Shown: positions 56,556 through 63,880 of the stretch, piece by piece
How the letters are laid out: the number at the start of each line of letters is the position of its first letter
Position numbering within the stretch: position 1 is the first letter of the stretch
Source: Pseudothauera lacus
GTDB taxonomy: Bacteria > Pseudomonadota > Gammaproteobacteria > Burkholderiales > Rhodocyclaceae
Reading direction: 5' to 3'
Assembly: GCF_003034845.1 (NCBI RefSeq)
Contig: NZ_PZKC01000008.1
Location: 109,467 to 173,466 of the forward strand
Length of the DNA: 64,000 nucleotides
Notes under the pieces: model-generated
What the model was told of the DNA's origin: nothing
Database searches by the model: none
Seen by the model: the letters and a program-made list of their open reading frames with translations, nothing else
Position numbers and translations under genes: made by a program

Positions 56556-57545
56556 TCATGACGAATGTGTGGCGAAATGCGCGATCAGGCGCTGCGGCAG
56601 GGCATCCAGGGCGCCCGGGAAGGGGGCGGTGATGAAACCGACGTGGCCGCCCGTGGGCGGGCACTCGAAACGCACGCTGGCCGACAGTTGCGCCGCCGTA
56701 GGCAGCGCGGCGGGCGGCACGAAGGGGTCGTTGGCGGCGTTGAGGAGCAGCGTCGGCACGGCGATGGCGCGCAGCCAGGGCTTGCTGGAGGCACGCCGCC
56801 AGTAATCGTCGGCACCGGCAAAGCCATGCACCGGCGCGGTGTAGGCATCGTCGAAGGCGTACAGGCTGGTGGCGCTGCGGATGCGCCGGGGGTCGAGCGT
56901 GCCGGGGTGGGCGGCGGCCTTGGCGAGCGCCTTGCGGCGCAGGGTGGCGAGAAAGTGGGCGCTGTAGACGCGGTTGAAACCGCGGCCGAGGGCATGCCCG
57001 GAGATGCTCAGGTCGAGCGGCGGGCATACCGCGGCGGCGGCGGCGAGCACATCGCGGGCATCGTGTTCGCGTTCGCCCAGCCACTTCAGCAGGGCATTGC
57101 CGCCCAGCGAGACCCCGGCGGCAAACAGCGCACTGCCGCCGGCGCGGGCGTGCAGGCGGCGCAAAATCCAGTCGATCTCCGTGCTGTCGCCGGAATGGTA
57201 GGCACGCAGCAGGCGGTTGGGCGCGCCCGAGCAGCCGCGGAAATGCGGCACCACGGCACGCCAGCCGCGCGCCGCGGCAGCGTGCAGGAGGGCACGGGCG
57301 TAGTGCGAGCGGCTGCTGCCTTCGAGGCCGTGAAAAAGCACCACCAGCGGCGCCGCAGCGTCGCCGGCGGGGAGCCAGTCGAGGTCGATGAAGTCGCCGT
57401 CGGGGGTGTCCCAGCGTTCGCGGCGCAGGGCAGGCAGCGCAGGCTTGCGGGTCAGCGGCCAGAGGGTCTGCAGATGGCCGCCGGGCAGCCACCAGGGCGC
57501 AGTCAGCGGCGGCGCGGCGATTTCAGTGCACCACGCGCGGTGCAT
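56556..57545 (-). CDS. Alpha/beta hydrolase, YheT family
   Basis: A 329-residue serine hydrolase of the YheT/EMB8 type. N-terminal WWLPGGHLQTLWP is family-specific; nucleophile elbow GVSLGGN; FRGCSGAPNRLLRAYHSGD; C-terminal catalytic histidine in GGHVGFITA. Probably cytosolic esterase; physiological substrate unknown. Its start overlaps the SnoaL-like gene by 23 bp. Confidence 0.9.
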   Translation of the reverse strand: MHRAWCTEIAAPPLTAPWWLPGGHLQTLWPLTRKPALPALRRERWDTPDGDFIDLDWLPAGDAAAPLVVLFHGLEGSSRSHYARALLHAAAARGWRAVVPHFRGCSGAPNRLLRAYHSGDSTEIDWILRRLHARAGGSALFAAGVSLGGNALLKWLGEREHDARDVLAAAAAVCPPLDLSISGHALGRGFNRVYSAHFLATLRRKALAKAAAHPGTLDPRRIRSATSLYAFDDAYTAPVHGFAGADDYWRRASSKPWLRAIAVPTLLLNAANDPFVPPAALPTAAQLSASVRFECPPTGGHVGFITAPFPGALDALPQRLIAHFATHSS

Positions 57546-57954
57546 GCTGGCCGATCAGCTCGGTGAGATCCGGGATCGGCGAGGCATGGTGCATCACCAT
57601 GTGCCAGCCGCCAGCGCCGCGGGCATAGACATTGGTGGCGACGATGGGGGTGTGGATGCGGTCGTCGCCCTCGACGGCAACGTGTTCGAGCACGTTGTGC
57701 ACCGCCTGCAGCGTGTTGGCGCTGATCACCTGATGGGAGGTGCGCACGATCAGCCGCGTGCCGCTGGCAAAAAGCTGGCGCCAGGCCTCGCGGATCTCGG
57801 CGAGGCCGGTGAGGCGGGGGCCGCCGGGCTGCACGCAGACGGTATCGTCCTCGGCCGACCACACCGCCATCATGGCTTCGAGGTCGGCGCGCACGAGGGC
57901 GTCGTAGAACGCCGCCTCGGCATCGGCGGCGGTGGCGAACTGGGGCTTGCTCAA
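57523..57954 (-). CDS. SnoaL-like / DUF4440 nuclear-transport-factor-2 fold protein
   Basis: A 143-residue single-domain protein. ADAEAAFYDALVRADLEAMMAVWSAEDD is the usual helical start, and PRLTGLAEIREAWRQLF and YARGAGGWHMVMHHAS complete the cone-shaped fold. Such proteins range from isomerases to ligand binders; no catalytic assignment is possible. Cotranscription with yheT is indicated by the 23-bp overlap. Confidence 0.82.
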   Translation of the reverse strand: MSKPQFATAADAEAAFYDALVRADLEAMMAVWSAEDDTVCVQPGGPRLTGLAEIREAWRQLFASGTRLIVRTSHQVISANTLQAVHNVLEHVAVEGDDRIHTPIVATNVYARGAGGWHMVMHHASPIPDLTELIGQHAPRVVH

Positions 57955-58009
57955 GAACGCGGCTCCGGGGGCATTGGCGGCGCGGCCGCAGGCCGCAGCG
58001 CCGTGCCGG

Positions 58010-58210
58010 TCAGTGGTGGCCCTTGGGGCGTTCGCCGGTGAACACGTAGCGCGCGCTGCAGTACGGGCATACCGCCTCGCCGCTCTTCAGCACGTCGAGG
58101 AAGACCCGCGGATGGCGCGCCCACAGCGGCGCATCGGGCTGCGGGCAGTGCAGCGGCAGATCGGCCGCGCCGACCTGCACCACCTCATCCTTGTTGCTGT
58201 TCTCGGCCAT
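58010..58210 (-). CDS. CHCC-type zinc-finger protein
   Basis: A 66-residue protein with Cys22 in LPLHCPQPD, His33 in ARHPRVFLDV and the pair CPYC near residues 48-51, giving the Cys-His-Cys-Cys zinc site found in small mitochondrial complex I-associated and bacterial proteins. It ends YVFTGERPKGHH. It follows ilvE by 12 bp, a common betaproteobacterial pair. Confidence 0.85.
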   Translation of the reverse strand: MAENSNKDEVVQVGAADLPLHCPQPDAPLWARHPRVFLDVLKSGEAVCPYCSARYVFTGERPKGHH

Positions 58211-58222
58211 CGTGCGCTCCGC

Positions 58223-59143
58223 TCAGACGTGGGCCAGCCAGTGGGCGTACTCCGGGGCGCGGCCATTGACCACGTCGAAGAAGCGCGTCTGGATCTGGGT
58301 GGTGATCGGGCCGCGGCGACCTTCGCCGATGACGCGGTCGTCGAGCTCGCGGATCGGCGTCACTTCCGCCGCGGTGCCGGTGAAGAAGGCCTCGTCGGCA
58401 AGGTAGATGTCGTCGCGGGTGATGCGCTTGGCCTGCACCTCCATGCCGAACTCGCGGGCGATCTGGATCACCGAATCGCGGGTGATGCCGGTCAGCGCAG
58501 AGGCGATCTCGGGTTCGAAGATCCGCCCGTCCTTGATGATGAAGAGGTTCTCACCGGCGCCTTCGGCGACGAAACCCTGGTTGTCCAGCAGCAGGGCCTC
58601 GTCGTAGCCGTGCTTGGTGACTTCCAGGTTGGCGAGGATGGAGTTCGGGTAGGTGGCCGCCACCTTGGCACGCGGCATGGTGGAGTTCACATGGTGGCGG
58701 GTGTAGGACGAAGTCTTCACGCGGATGCCCTTCTCCAGCCCTTCCTCGCCCAGGTAGGCGCCCCACGGCCACGCCGCGATGGCCACATGCACGGTGGCGC
58801 CGCGGGTGGAAATGCCCATCTTCTCCGAGCCGTAGAAGGCGATCGGCCGCAGATAGCAGGATTCCAGCTTGTTGGCGCGCACCACTTCCTTCTGCGCCTC
58901 CATCAGCTCTTCCTTGCTGTAGGGGATGTCCATCATGTAGATCTTGCCGGAATTGATCAGGCGCTGGGTGTGCTCGGCCAGGCGGAAGATGGCGGTGCCG
59001 CTGACGGTGTTGTAGGCGCGCACACCCTCGAAGACGGCCAGACCGTAGTGCAGGGAATGGCTGAGCACGTGGGTGGTCGCTTCGCGCCACGGGACGAGCT
59101 TGCCGTCTTGCCAAATGAAACCGTCGCGGTCTGCCATCGACAT
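58223..59143 (-). CDS. ilvE: Branched-chain amino acid aminotransferase
   Basis: A 306-residue fold-IV PLP transaminase, last step of valine, leucine and isoleucine synthesis. HSLHYGLAVFEGVRAY, the PLP lysine region MPRAKVAATYPNSILA, GFVAEGAGENLFIIKDG and LTGITRDSVIQIARE are diagnostic. ATG 59143 has GGAG at nine bases. A weak -10 (TAGAAT, reverse strand, 59216-59211) lies upstream. Confidence 0.95.
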   Translation of the reverse strand: MSMADRDGFIWQDGKLVPWREATTHVLSHSLHYGLAVFEGVRAYNTVSGTAIFRLAEHTQRLINSGKIYMMDIPYSKEELMEAQKEVVRANKLESCYLRPIAFYGSEKMGISTRGATVHVAIAAWPWGAYLGEEGLEKGIRVKTSSYTRHHVNSTMPRAKVAATYPNSILANLEVTKHGYDEALLLDNQGFVAEGAGENLFIIKDGRIFEPEIASALTGITRDSVIQIAREFGMEVQAKRITRDDIYLADEAFFTGTAAEVTPIRELDDRVIGEGRRGPITTQIQTRFFDVVNGRAPEYAHWLAHV

Positions 59144-59417
59144 GATGTGAATCTCCAGCGGTGTGTGTAAGTGTGGGGCGCCCGACGCGGTCGGCAGGCG
59201 AAACCCGACAATTCTAGCGCAAAGCCCGCCACGCCGCAGGGGGCCGCGTGTCGCCCCAGGGGGCGTCACCACGGCCAGGGGTGTGATCGCCTTCCGCTGC
59301 GCGGGGCTGGCCCTGCGGCGGGCCTTGCGACTTCATCGCCCGTGACGCCAGAGCGCTCCAGTCTGGCTCCTTGCCTCGAGAAGCACCGATTGCATCCGTT
59401 CGCCTTGACTGATGCGC
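59144..59417. other. Gene-free region between ilvE and yefM
   Basis: No supported gene. It should hold the ilvE promoter (TAGAAT on the reverse strand at 59216-59211) and GC-rich sequence without clear structure. The adjoining stretch up to 59472 is the yefM promoter-operator. Confidence 0.5.
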
Positions 59418-59462
59418 TGGGCAACGCGCAGTCCCTGTTGTACAGTTACGCGTACATGTACG
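59418..59462 (+). promoter_or_regulatory. yefM-yoeB promoter and operator
   Basis: TGGGCA (59418-59423), 17 bp, TACAGT (59441-59446) form a plausible promoter. The -10 overlaps TGTACA (59439-59444), and the palindrome CGTACATGTACG lies at 59451-59462. TGTACA-core palindromes are the known binding sites of YefM, so autorepression is likely. Confidence 0.6.
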
Positions 59463-59472
59463 GAGGCTTGAA

Positions 59473-59724
59473 ATGGACGCATTGACCTACACCACTGTTC
59501 GCGCAAACCTTGCCAGCACCATGGACAGGGTTTGTAACGACCATGAAGCGCTGATCATCACCCGCAATGGCCAGCAATCCGTGGTGATGCTCTCGCTCGA
59601 AGATTACAAAGCGCTTGAGGAAACCGCCTATCTCCTGCGCACCCCGGCCAACGCCAGACGAATTCTCTCAGCCGCTGCACAACTGAATGCCGGCAAAGGC
59701 ACCGAGCGGGAACTGGAAGAATGA
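59473..59724 (+). CDS. yefM: Antitoxin YefM (Phd/YefM family)
   Basis: An 83-residue antitoxin: DNA-binding N-terminal half (LTYTTVRANLASTMDRVCND, VVMLSLEDYKALEETAYLL) and an acidic C-terminal tail that caps YoeB. Overlaps yoeB by 4 bp. Its A+T content is visibly higher than the neighbours, in keeping with acquisition. Confidence 0.93.
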   Translation: MDALTYTTVRANLASTMDRVCNDHEALIITRNGQQSVVMLSLEDYKALEETAYLLRTPANARRILSAAAQLNAGKGTERELEE

Positions 59725-59975
59725 AGCTGGTTTTTGCAGATGAGGCATGGGAGGATTGCCTGTACTGGCAAAAACAAGACAAGCGCATGGTCGAGCGGAT
59801 AAACAAGCTGATTCGTGAAACCCAGCGTGAACCCTTCGCCGGGGTAGGGAAGCCGGAGGCCTTGAAGCATGCGCTATCGGGGTTCTGGTCACGTCGCATA
59901 ACGGATGATCATCGCATGGTTTATCGCGTGGAAGGCGATGCACTTTTGATTGCCCAATTGCGGTTTCATTATTGA
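59721..59975 (+). CDS. yoeB: Toxin YoeB (mRNA interferase)
   Basis: An 84-residue RelE-fold endoribonuclease that cuts mRNA at the ribosome. Length equals E. coli YoeB, and the catalytic residues Glu46, Arg65, His83 and Tyr84 fall at the same positions (FAGVGKPEALKH; ITDDHRMVYRV; RFHY). Active site intact, so a working toxin is expected. A dispersed repeat starts 19 bp after it. Confidence 0.95.
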   Translation: MKLVFADEAWEDCLYWQKQDKRMVERINKLIRETQREPFAGVGKPEALKHALSGFWSRRITDDHRMVYRVEGDALLIAQLRFHY

Positions 59976-59993
59976 TGGAAATGCTGATTATTG

Positions 59994-60275
59994 ACCCGGC
60001 AATGAAATAGTCACTACCGTTCGCCCTGAGCTCGTCGAAGGGCGTTGGCGTCGACCGGGTTTCGACATGCTCTCAAGAAACAGCTTTCGATTGTCATTAC
60101 TCGGAAGGCCCCACTCCCGTTCGGGCTGAGCCTGTCGAAGCCCGTTCGAAGGCACTGCCATCAAGTGCCCTTCGACAGGCTCAGGGCGAGCGGAGTACCC
60201 GTTTCCTGCGTCTGCTTTGCCACGCCCGCGGCGGGGCTTGCTTCGCTCAGCCCGAGCGGTATTTGATTGCCGGGT
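59994..60275 (+). repeat. Dispersed repeat, copy 3 (282 bp, expanded)
   Basis: The ends match copy 1 (ACCCGGCAATGAAATAGTCAC ... GGTATTTGATTGCCGGGT) but the interior is about 170 bp longer and holds several CTTCGACAGGCTCAG-type palindromic modules in both orientations, as if smaller repeats had been inserted or duplicated. It fills the yoeB-to-lysE operon gap. Confidence 0.8.
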
Positions 60276-60283
60276 TAATAACT

Positions 60284-60460
60284 TCAGTCTTGCTGCTCAT
60301 CCAGCAGGTGGCCAAAGCGGTTGGCCAGGAAGTAGGGCAGGAAAGACAAAGGAACAAGCCACCAGAGCGATTTCCAGTACGCCAGGCCCCAGCACACCCA
60401 GGCAAGGAGGATGGTCGCCTGCCGAAGCAGGTGCGAGCGTGGGTATCTGTGGTCTGTCAT
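60284..60460 (-). CDS. Small membrane protein, 58 residues
   Basis: From ATG 60460: a basic start (MTDHRYPRSHLLRQ), two hydrophobic stretches (about 15-26 and 31-44; ATILLAWVCWGLAYWKSLWW) and an acidic end (LLDEEQ-like DEQQD). Unrecognised. Follows the 42-residue gene by 11 bp, so probably the last gene of the lysE transcript. Confidence 0.55.
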   Translation of the reverse strand: MTDHRYPRSHLLRQATILLAWVCWGLAYWKSLWWLVPLSFLPYFLANRFGHLLDEQQD

Positions 60461-60471
60461 GGGGAAGGGCA

Positions 60472-60600
60472 TCAACGCAGTGTGATCAGCACAAGCACCA
60501 CCATGGCGAGCAGCAGCGCTGGCAGGAGCCACAAAAGCTTGCGGGCAATGATCCGGTGTGCCAGTTGCTGGCTGGCCGGGTCGTGCATGCCAGCGCTCAT
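60472..60600 (-). CDS. Very small membrane protein, 42 residues
   Basis: ATG 60600 to TGA 60472. Reads MSAGMHDPASQQLAHR, then a basic patch and one hydrophobic helix (LLWLLPALLLAMVVLVLIT). The ATG overlaps the lysE stop by 4 bp (ATGA), a strong sign of real coupled translation despite the length. Function unknown; possibly a transporter accessory peptide. Confidence 0.55.
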   Translation of the reverse strand: MSAGMHDPASQQLAHRIIARKLLWLLPALLLAMVVLVLITLR

Positions 60601-61217
60601 CTGTTGCTGGTGGCGAGCTTGATGCCGAAGCCGATCAGCGCAAGGCCTGCAAGGCGGGTGGCGACCCTTCTGGCTGAGGGGAGGCCGCGGAGGGCCTTGG
60701 CGACACGGTTGCCGAGCAGAACCAGGAGGCCCTGATAGAGCAGGCAGAGCACGGTGACATGCACCATCATGACCCCGAGGGTCAGCGGCGACGCGTCCGG
60801 CGCGAGGAACAGCGGGAAGAAGGATACGAAGAACAGGATGACCTTCGGGTTGGTCAGGGCGACTGCGAACGCCTGGCGGAAGTACACCGCCGGCGAGCGC
60901 CTGGGTTCAATCGCGACGGCAGCGCCGTCGACCTGTGCGCGCAGCAACTGCACGCCCATCCACACCAGGTAGGCAGCACCGAACCACTGAAGCGCCTGGA
61001 AGATGGCCGGATTGGCATGCATGATCGCAGCCAGACCCGCCACGGCGGCAACCATGTAGACAAAGTCGCCCGCGACCGTCCCCAGAACGGCCGCAGCGCC
61101 CGCACGGATGCCATTGCGTGCGGTCGCGTTGAGGATCGCGATCGTGCCGGGTCCCGGTATCAGCTGGAACACAAGTATGGCAAGGACGAAGCTGGTGTAA
61201 TTCTGGATTTCGAACAT
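60597..61217 (-). CDS. LysE/RhtB family amino acid exporter
   Basis: A 206-residue inner-membrane protein with six helices. Hallmarks are the N-terminal LIPGPGTIAILNATARNG and the later ALTNPKVILFFVSFFPLFL. The family exports amino acids such as threonine, homoserine or lysine; the substrate is not decided. Two tiny membrane genes follow in tight coupling. Confidence 0.9.
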   Translation of the reverse strand: MFEIQNYTSFVLAILVFQLIPGPGTIAILNATARNGIRAGAAAVLGTVAGDFVYMVAAVAGLAAIMHANPAIFQALQWFGAAYLVWMGVQLLRAQVDGAAVAIEPRRSPAVYFRQAFAVALTNPKVILFFVSFFPLFLAPDASPLTLGVMMVHVTVLCLLYQGLLVLLGNRVAKALRGLPSARRVATRLAGLALIGFGIKLATSNR

Positions 61218-61290
61218 GCGGGCCTCGGGGGGCGGAGTGATGGTGTTTTGGTTAATCTATAGAAAACAATTACGTCATTCTTCTTAGGAG

Positions 61291-62859
61291 TCAATTTTCA
61301 CTGGAAACGGCACAGAAACTCTGCATGCACGTGGGTAAATCCATCGGTGGATGCGTGATGACGTGAATCCCCGCCAAGGCAAGCAGTTCCGTGAGTTTAT
61401 CTAGTTGCTCCGGATTGTCTCGCACGCACAGCATGTACAGGTTTTCAAAGGCAAAGCTGATAATCTGCAAGCCATGTGGCTTGAGATGATGATTCATCAA
61501 TTCCAAATATGGCGGTGGTTGCAAATCCCACCCTGCGTGTTGACTGGCTTTTTCCAACGCATCCAGCAATGGCTGCGGGTCGTATGCTAAAACCAAGCAC
61601 TTCAGTGGCATCAGCGCTGGCAAATCACCCCAGTAGTTTTTCCATTCTTGGTATTCCAGCAAGTCTTGCGCTTCTAAGCCGTCGCTAAGCCAATATAGCA
61701 CGGTGGTTTGACTGCCATATTCATCCGCAAAGGCGTTGGGGGGTGCAATGCTTAGCAGTTCATCTGCGTCAAAATCTGGTATGCATGCTTGAAGCTGTGC
61801 TACTAGTTCATCAATATAACATTCTGGTGCTGGCGTGTTTTCGTTTGCGTCATCATCAAATTCTGGATAGCTGCCGTGTTTGCCACCAGCCTGTTCAATC
61901 AATAAAGCGGTGGCATGGTTCTGGTAATGCTGGGCGAAATCCAATGCGGTTTTGCCCTCCCATTCGGCATTCACAGGCAATCCTAACTCAAGCAATCTAT
62001 ATGTCATTGCTTCGCATCCGCCTCGGACAGAGGCCATTAAAGCCGTGTAGCCTTCACTATCCTGGTGGTGCGCATCGGCTCCAGCCGCCAGCAATGCATG
62101 TGCATTGTTTTGCGCGCCATTTCGCAAAGCCGAGAACAGCGCACACCACCCAGAATCATCCGCCGTATTAGCATCTGCACCTTGCGCGAGTAAGAAATTC
62201 ACTATATTGGCATAGTCATCCGTCCATGCAGCCTCAAGCAAGGCCGAACTGCCATTCGCACTGCGGTGGTTCGCTTCAAATGGCAAGGTCACCAGCCATG
62301 TGGCCAACTGCGGGCACTCAAACAACAACGCTAGCATCAGTGCGTTATAACCCACACGGCTATCTGAATCAAACTCGTCCGCTTTTAGAGCATCAGTCAG
62401 TCGGTCAAACTTATGCAGTAGATGCACCGCTTGTCCGCCTAGTTTGCATAAAAAATCATTGGGGACGGTGGCGGTTAATGTTGCGCCACGCGCGTAAAGC
62501 TGTTGCATTAACGGCACATTATCTATGCGCGCCAATAGCAGCCAAGCCACGTCCAGCATGGCATCGTCAACGCTGTCGCCGTAAGTAAGCGCCAACTCTA
62601 CCAGTCTGGGCGATTCTGCACTGAACGCATAGGTCAGTAGCGTATAACCCCATGCGTCTTTGGCATGCACATCTGCCCCATGCTTCAGTAAACAATCCAC
62701 CGCTTCGTAATTGCGCGCAATGGCCGCATAATGTAGCAACGGCCATTGACAATCAGCATCCCACGCATTGACATCACCGCCTGCTTCAACAAGCTGCTTG
62801 AGCGCCGTCATGTCGCGGCCATCAATAGCGTTTTTTAATGCAGAAATCGAAATGTCCAT
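61291..62859 (-). CDS. Ankyrin-repeat protein with unassigned C-terminal domain
   Basis: A 522-residue soluble protein. Residues 1 to about 330 are ankyrin repeats (ALKQLVEAGGDVNAWDADCQ, AVDCLLKHGADVHAKDAWG, NIVNFLLAQGADANTADDSG, ALLAAGADAHHQDSEGYTAL). Residues about 350-522 form another domain (YIDELVAQLQACIPDFDADEL, CLVLAYDPQPLLDALEKASQ), perhaps DUF6630-like, but I am not sure. Codon use is markedly more A/T-rich than the core genes, pointing to transfer. Could be a terminal integron cassette, though no attC is seen after its stop. Confidence 0.78.
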   Translation of the reverse strand: MDISISALKNAIDGRDMTALKQLVEAGGDVNAWDADCQWPLLHYAAIARNYEAVDCLLKHGADVHAKDAWGYTLLTYAFSAESPRLVELALTYGDSVDDAMLDVAWLLLARIDNVPLMQQLYARGATLTATVPNDFLCKLGGQAVHLLHKFDRLTDALKADEFDSDSRVGYNALMLALLFECPQLATWLVTLPFEANHRSANGSSALLEAAWTDDYANIVNFLLAQGADANTADDSGWCALFSALRNGAQNNAHALLAAGADAHHQDSEGYTALMASVRGGCEAMTYRLLELGLPVNAEWEGKTALDFAQHYQNHATALLIEQAGGKHGSYPEFDDDANENTPAPECYIDELVAQLQACIPDFDADELLSIAPPNAFADEYGSQTTVLYWLSDGLEAQDLLEYQEWKNYWGDLPALMPLKCLVLAYDPQPLLDALEKASQHAGWDLQPPPYLELMNHHLKPHGLQIISFAFENLYMLCVRDNPEQLDKLTELLALAGIHVITHPPMDLPTCMQSFCAVSSEN

Positions 62860-62965
62860 CGTTTTCTATCTCAAAATTAACGGGTTGATGCAGAACGTAG
62901 AAGTGGCTCACGATGTGCGATCTTGTATTCGAGGTCTGCATCATCCGATATGGCGCAATCGCAAT

Positions 62966-63038
62966 ACCTAACGACTAAGCTCAAGCGCGGGCGAAAGGCG
63001 ACAGCCTTTTGACCGTCTCTTGGAGCGCTTGGTTATGT
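62966..63038 (-). repeat. Integron attC-like recombination site (attC1)
   Basis: Read on the reverse strand: ACATAAC (R'' side) ... GTTAGGT (R' core, matches GTTRRRY exactly). Between them GCTCCAAGAG and CTTGAGC-type L boxes pair with one unpaired extra base, and a central AAAAGGC/GCCTTT hairpin closes the 73-bp fold. It begins 6 bp after the DUF1963 stop, the usual cassette layout. Confidence 0.65.
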
Positions 63039-63044
63039 GCGGAC

Positions 63045-63728
63045 TTAGTAACATTGCCACTCGCACGCCCAATCTTCTTCTTTGCCTTTGGCAGTTCCTC
63101 GGCCAAAATAGCCAACCCCACCATCGCCCCAGCTCCAATTAGCCTTCGGTTCGGAGTCAACTTGAAATACGTACTCCGGAGCCGCCGGATGCTGATTCCA
63201 AGGAGCCCAGAATATCTCCGATTGGATCAGTGTCGGCCACCCGCCAAGCTTTAAGCCAGACACATTCGAAAACAAATCTTCATAGTTGTCTTGAACGCTC
63301 TCAGGGAGATCAAATGGTAGGTCTTCCCGGCACGGGAAGTCCTCTTCCACTACTCGAGGCCGCATCGGAAACGCCTTGACCATCGATTTCGTATCGGGCT
63401 GGCCAATAGGAACTAGCGCAGACAGCGATTGGTATGTCCTGAGGCACCAGTTTTGTCCGTTGGGCGCATTCGAGGGAAGTTCTTTTGGGCCGATGAACAG
63501 TGTGATGAACTCGATGTCTGTCAGCCGCGACGGGCGAAAAGGTAGGTTGGCTAGGTTGATCTGGCAAAGCGCTCGCATCGGAACGCCATCCATGGATGGC
63601 CACACTTCCCCCGGGGAGCAGACGTTTACTTTTCCGAACCAGCTTTCTAGTGGGTCATCGGATGCCTTGAACCCGCCGATCTCGAAGACGATGGCCGGCC
63701 GCTTCAGCTTCTCTCTAATCTCTTCCAT
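63045..63728 (-). CDS. DUF1963 (YwqG-like) protein, probable integron cassette gene
   Basis: A 227-residue soluble protein. Content typical of DUF1963/YwqG: a PAIVFEIGG start, LCQINLANLPF, LTDIEFITLFIG, KLGGWPTLIQ and a C-terminal WSWGDGGVGYFGRG followed by a Cys/Trp tail (DWACEWQCY). Function of the family is unknown. ATG 63728 lies 14 bp after an attC-like core end and the stop lies 6 bp before another, so the gene fits an integron cassette. Lower GC than the chromosome core. Confidence 0.75.
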   Translation of the reverse strand: MEEIREKLKRPAIVFEIGGFKASDDPLESWFGKVNVCSPGEVWPSMDGVPMRALCQINLANLPFRPSRLTDIEFITLFIGPKELPSNAPNGQNWCLRTYQSLSALVPIGQPDTKSMVKAFPMRPRVVEEDFPCREDLPFDLPESVQDNYEDLFSNVSGLKLGGWPTLIQSEIFWAPWNQHPAAPEYVFQVDSEPKANWSWGDGGVGYFGRGTAKGKEEDWACEWQCY

Positions 63729-63742
63729 AACGTTCCCGGAGC

Positions 63743-63880
63743 ACATAACGTTTGACGTGAGGGGCGACCGGAGCCGAAGGCGGAGGGAACCCAAAGCGCA
63801 GCTTTGGGACGTCCCTCTCGACGGAAGTGTTGAACCCAAAGCGCAGCTTTGGGACGTCCCTCTCGACGGAAGTGTTGAAC
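63743..63880 (-). repeat. Integron attC-like site with internal duplication (attC2)
   Basis: Reverse strand: GTTCAAC (matches RYYYAAC; copies at 63880-63874 and 63835-63829) ... GTTATGT (63749-63743). The L boxes GTCGAGAGGG and CCCCTCAC pair with an extra unpaired C. A perfect CCCAAAGC/GCTTTGGG hairpin sits inside. The R''-L'' half is present twice because of a 45-bp tandem duplication. Confidence 0.6.
63788..63877. repeat. Tandem duplication, 2 x 45 bp
   Basis: Unit AACCCAAAGCGCAGCTTTGG...GGAAGTGTTG repeated exactly at 63788-63832 and 63833-63877 with no mismatch. It lies inside the attC-like site. Confidence 0.95.

Noticed and set aside
63788..63877. Tandem 45-bp units as a CRISPR array
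   Set aside because: Only two adjacent identical units with no spacers; they belong to an attC-like site.
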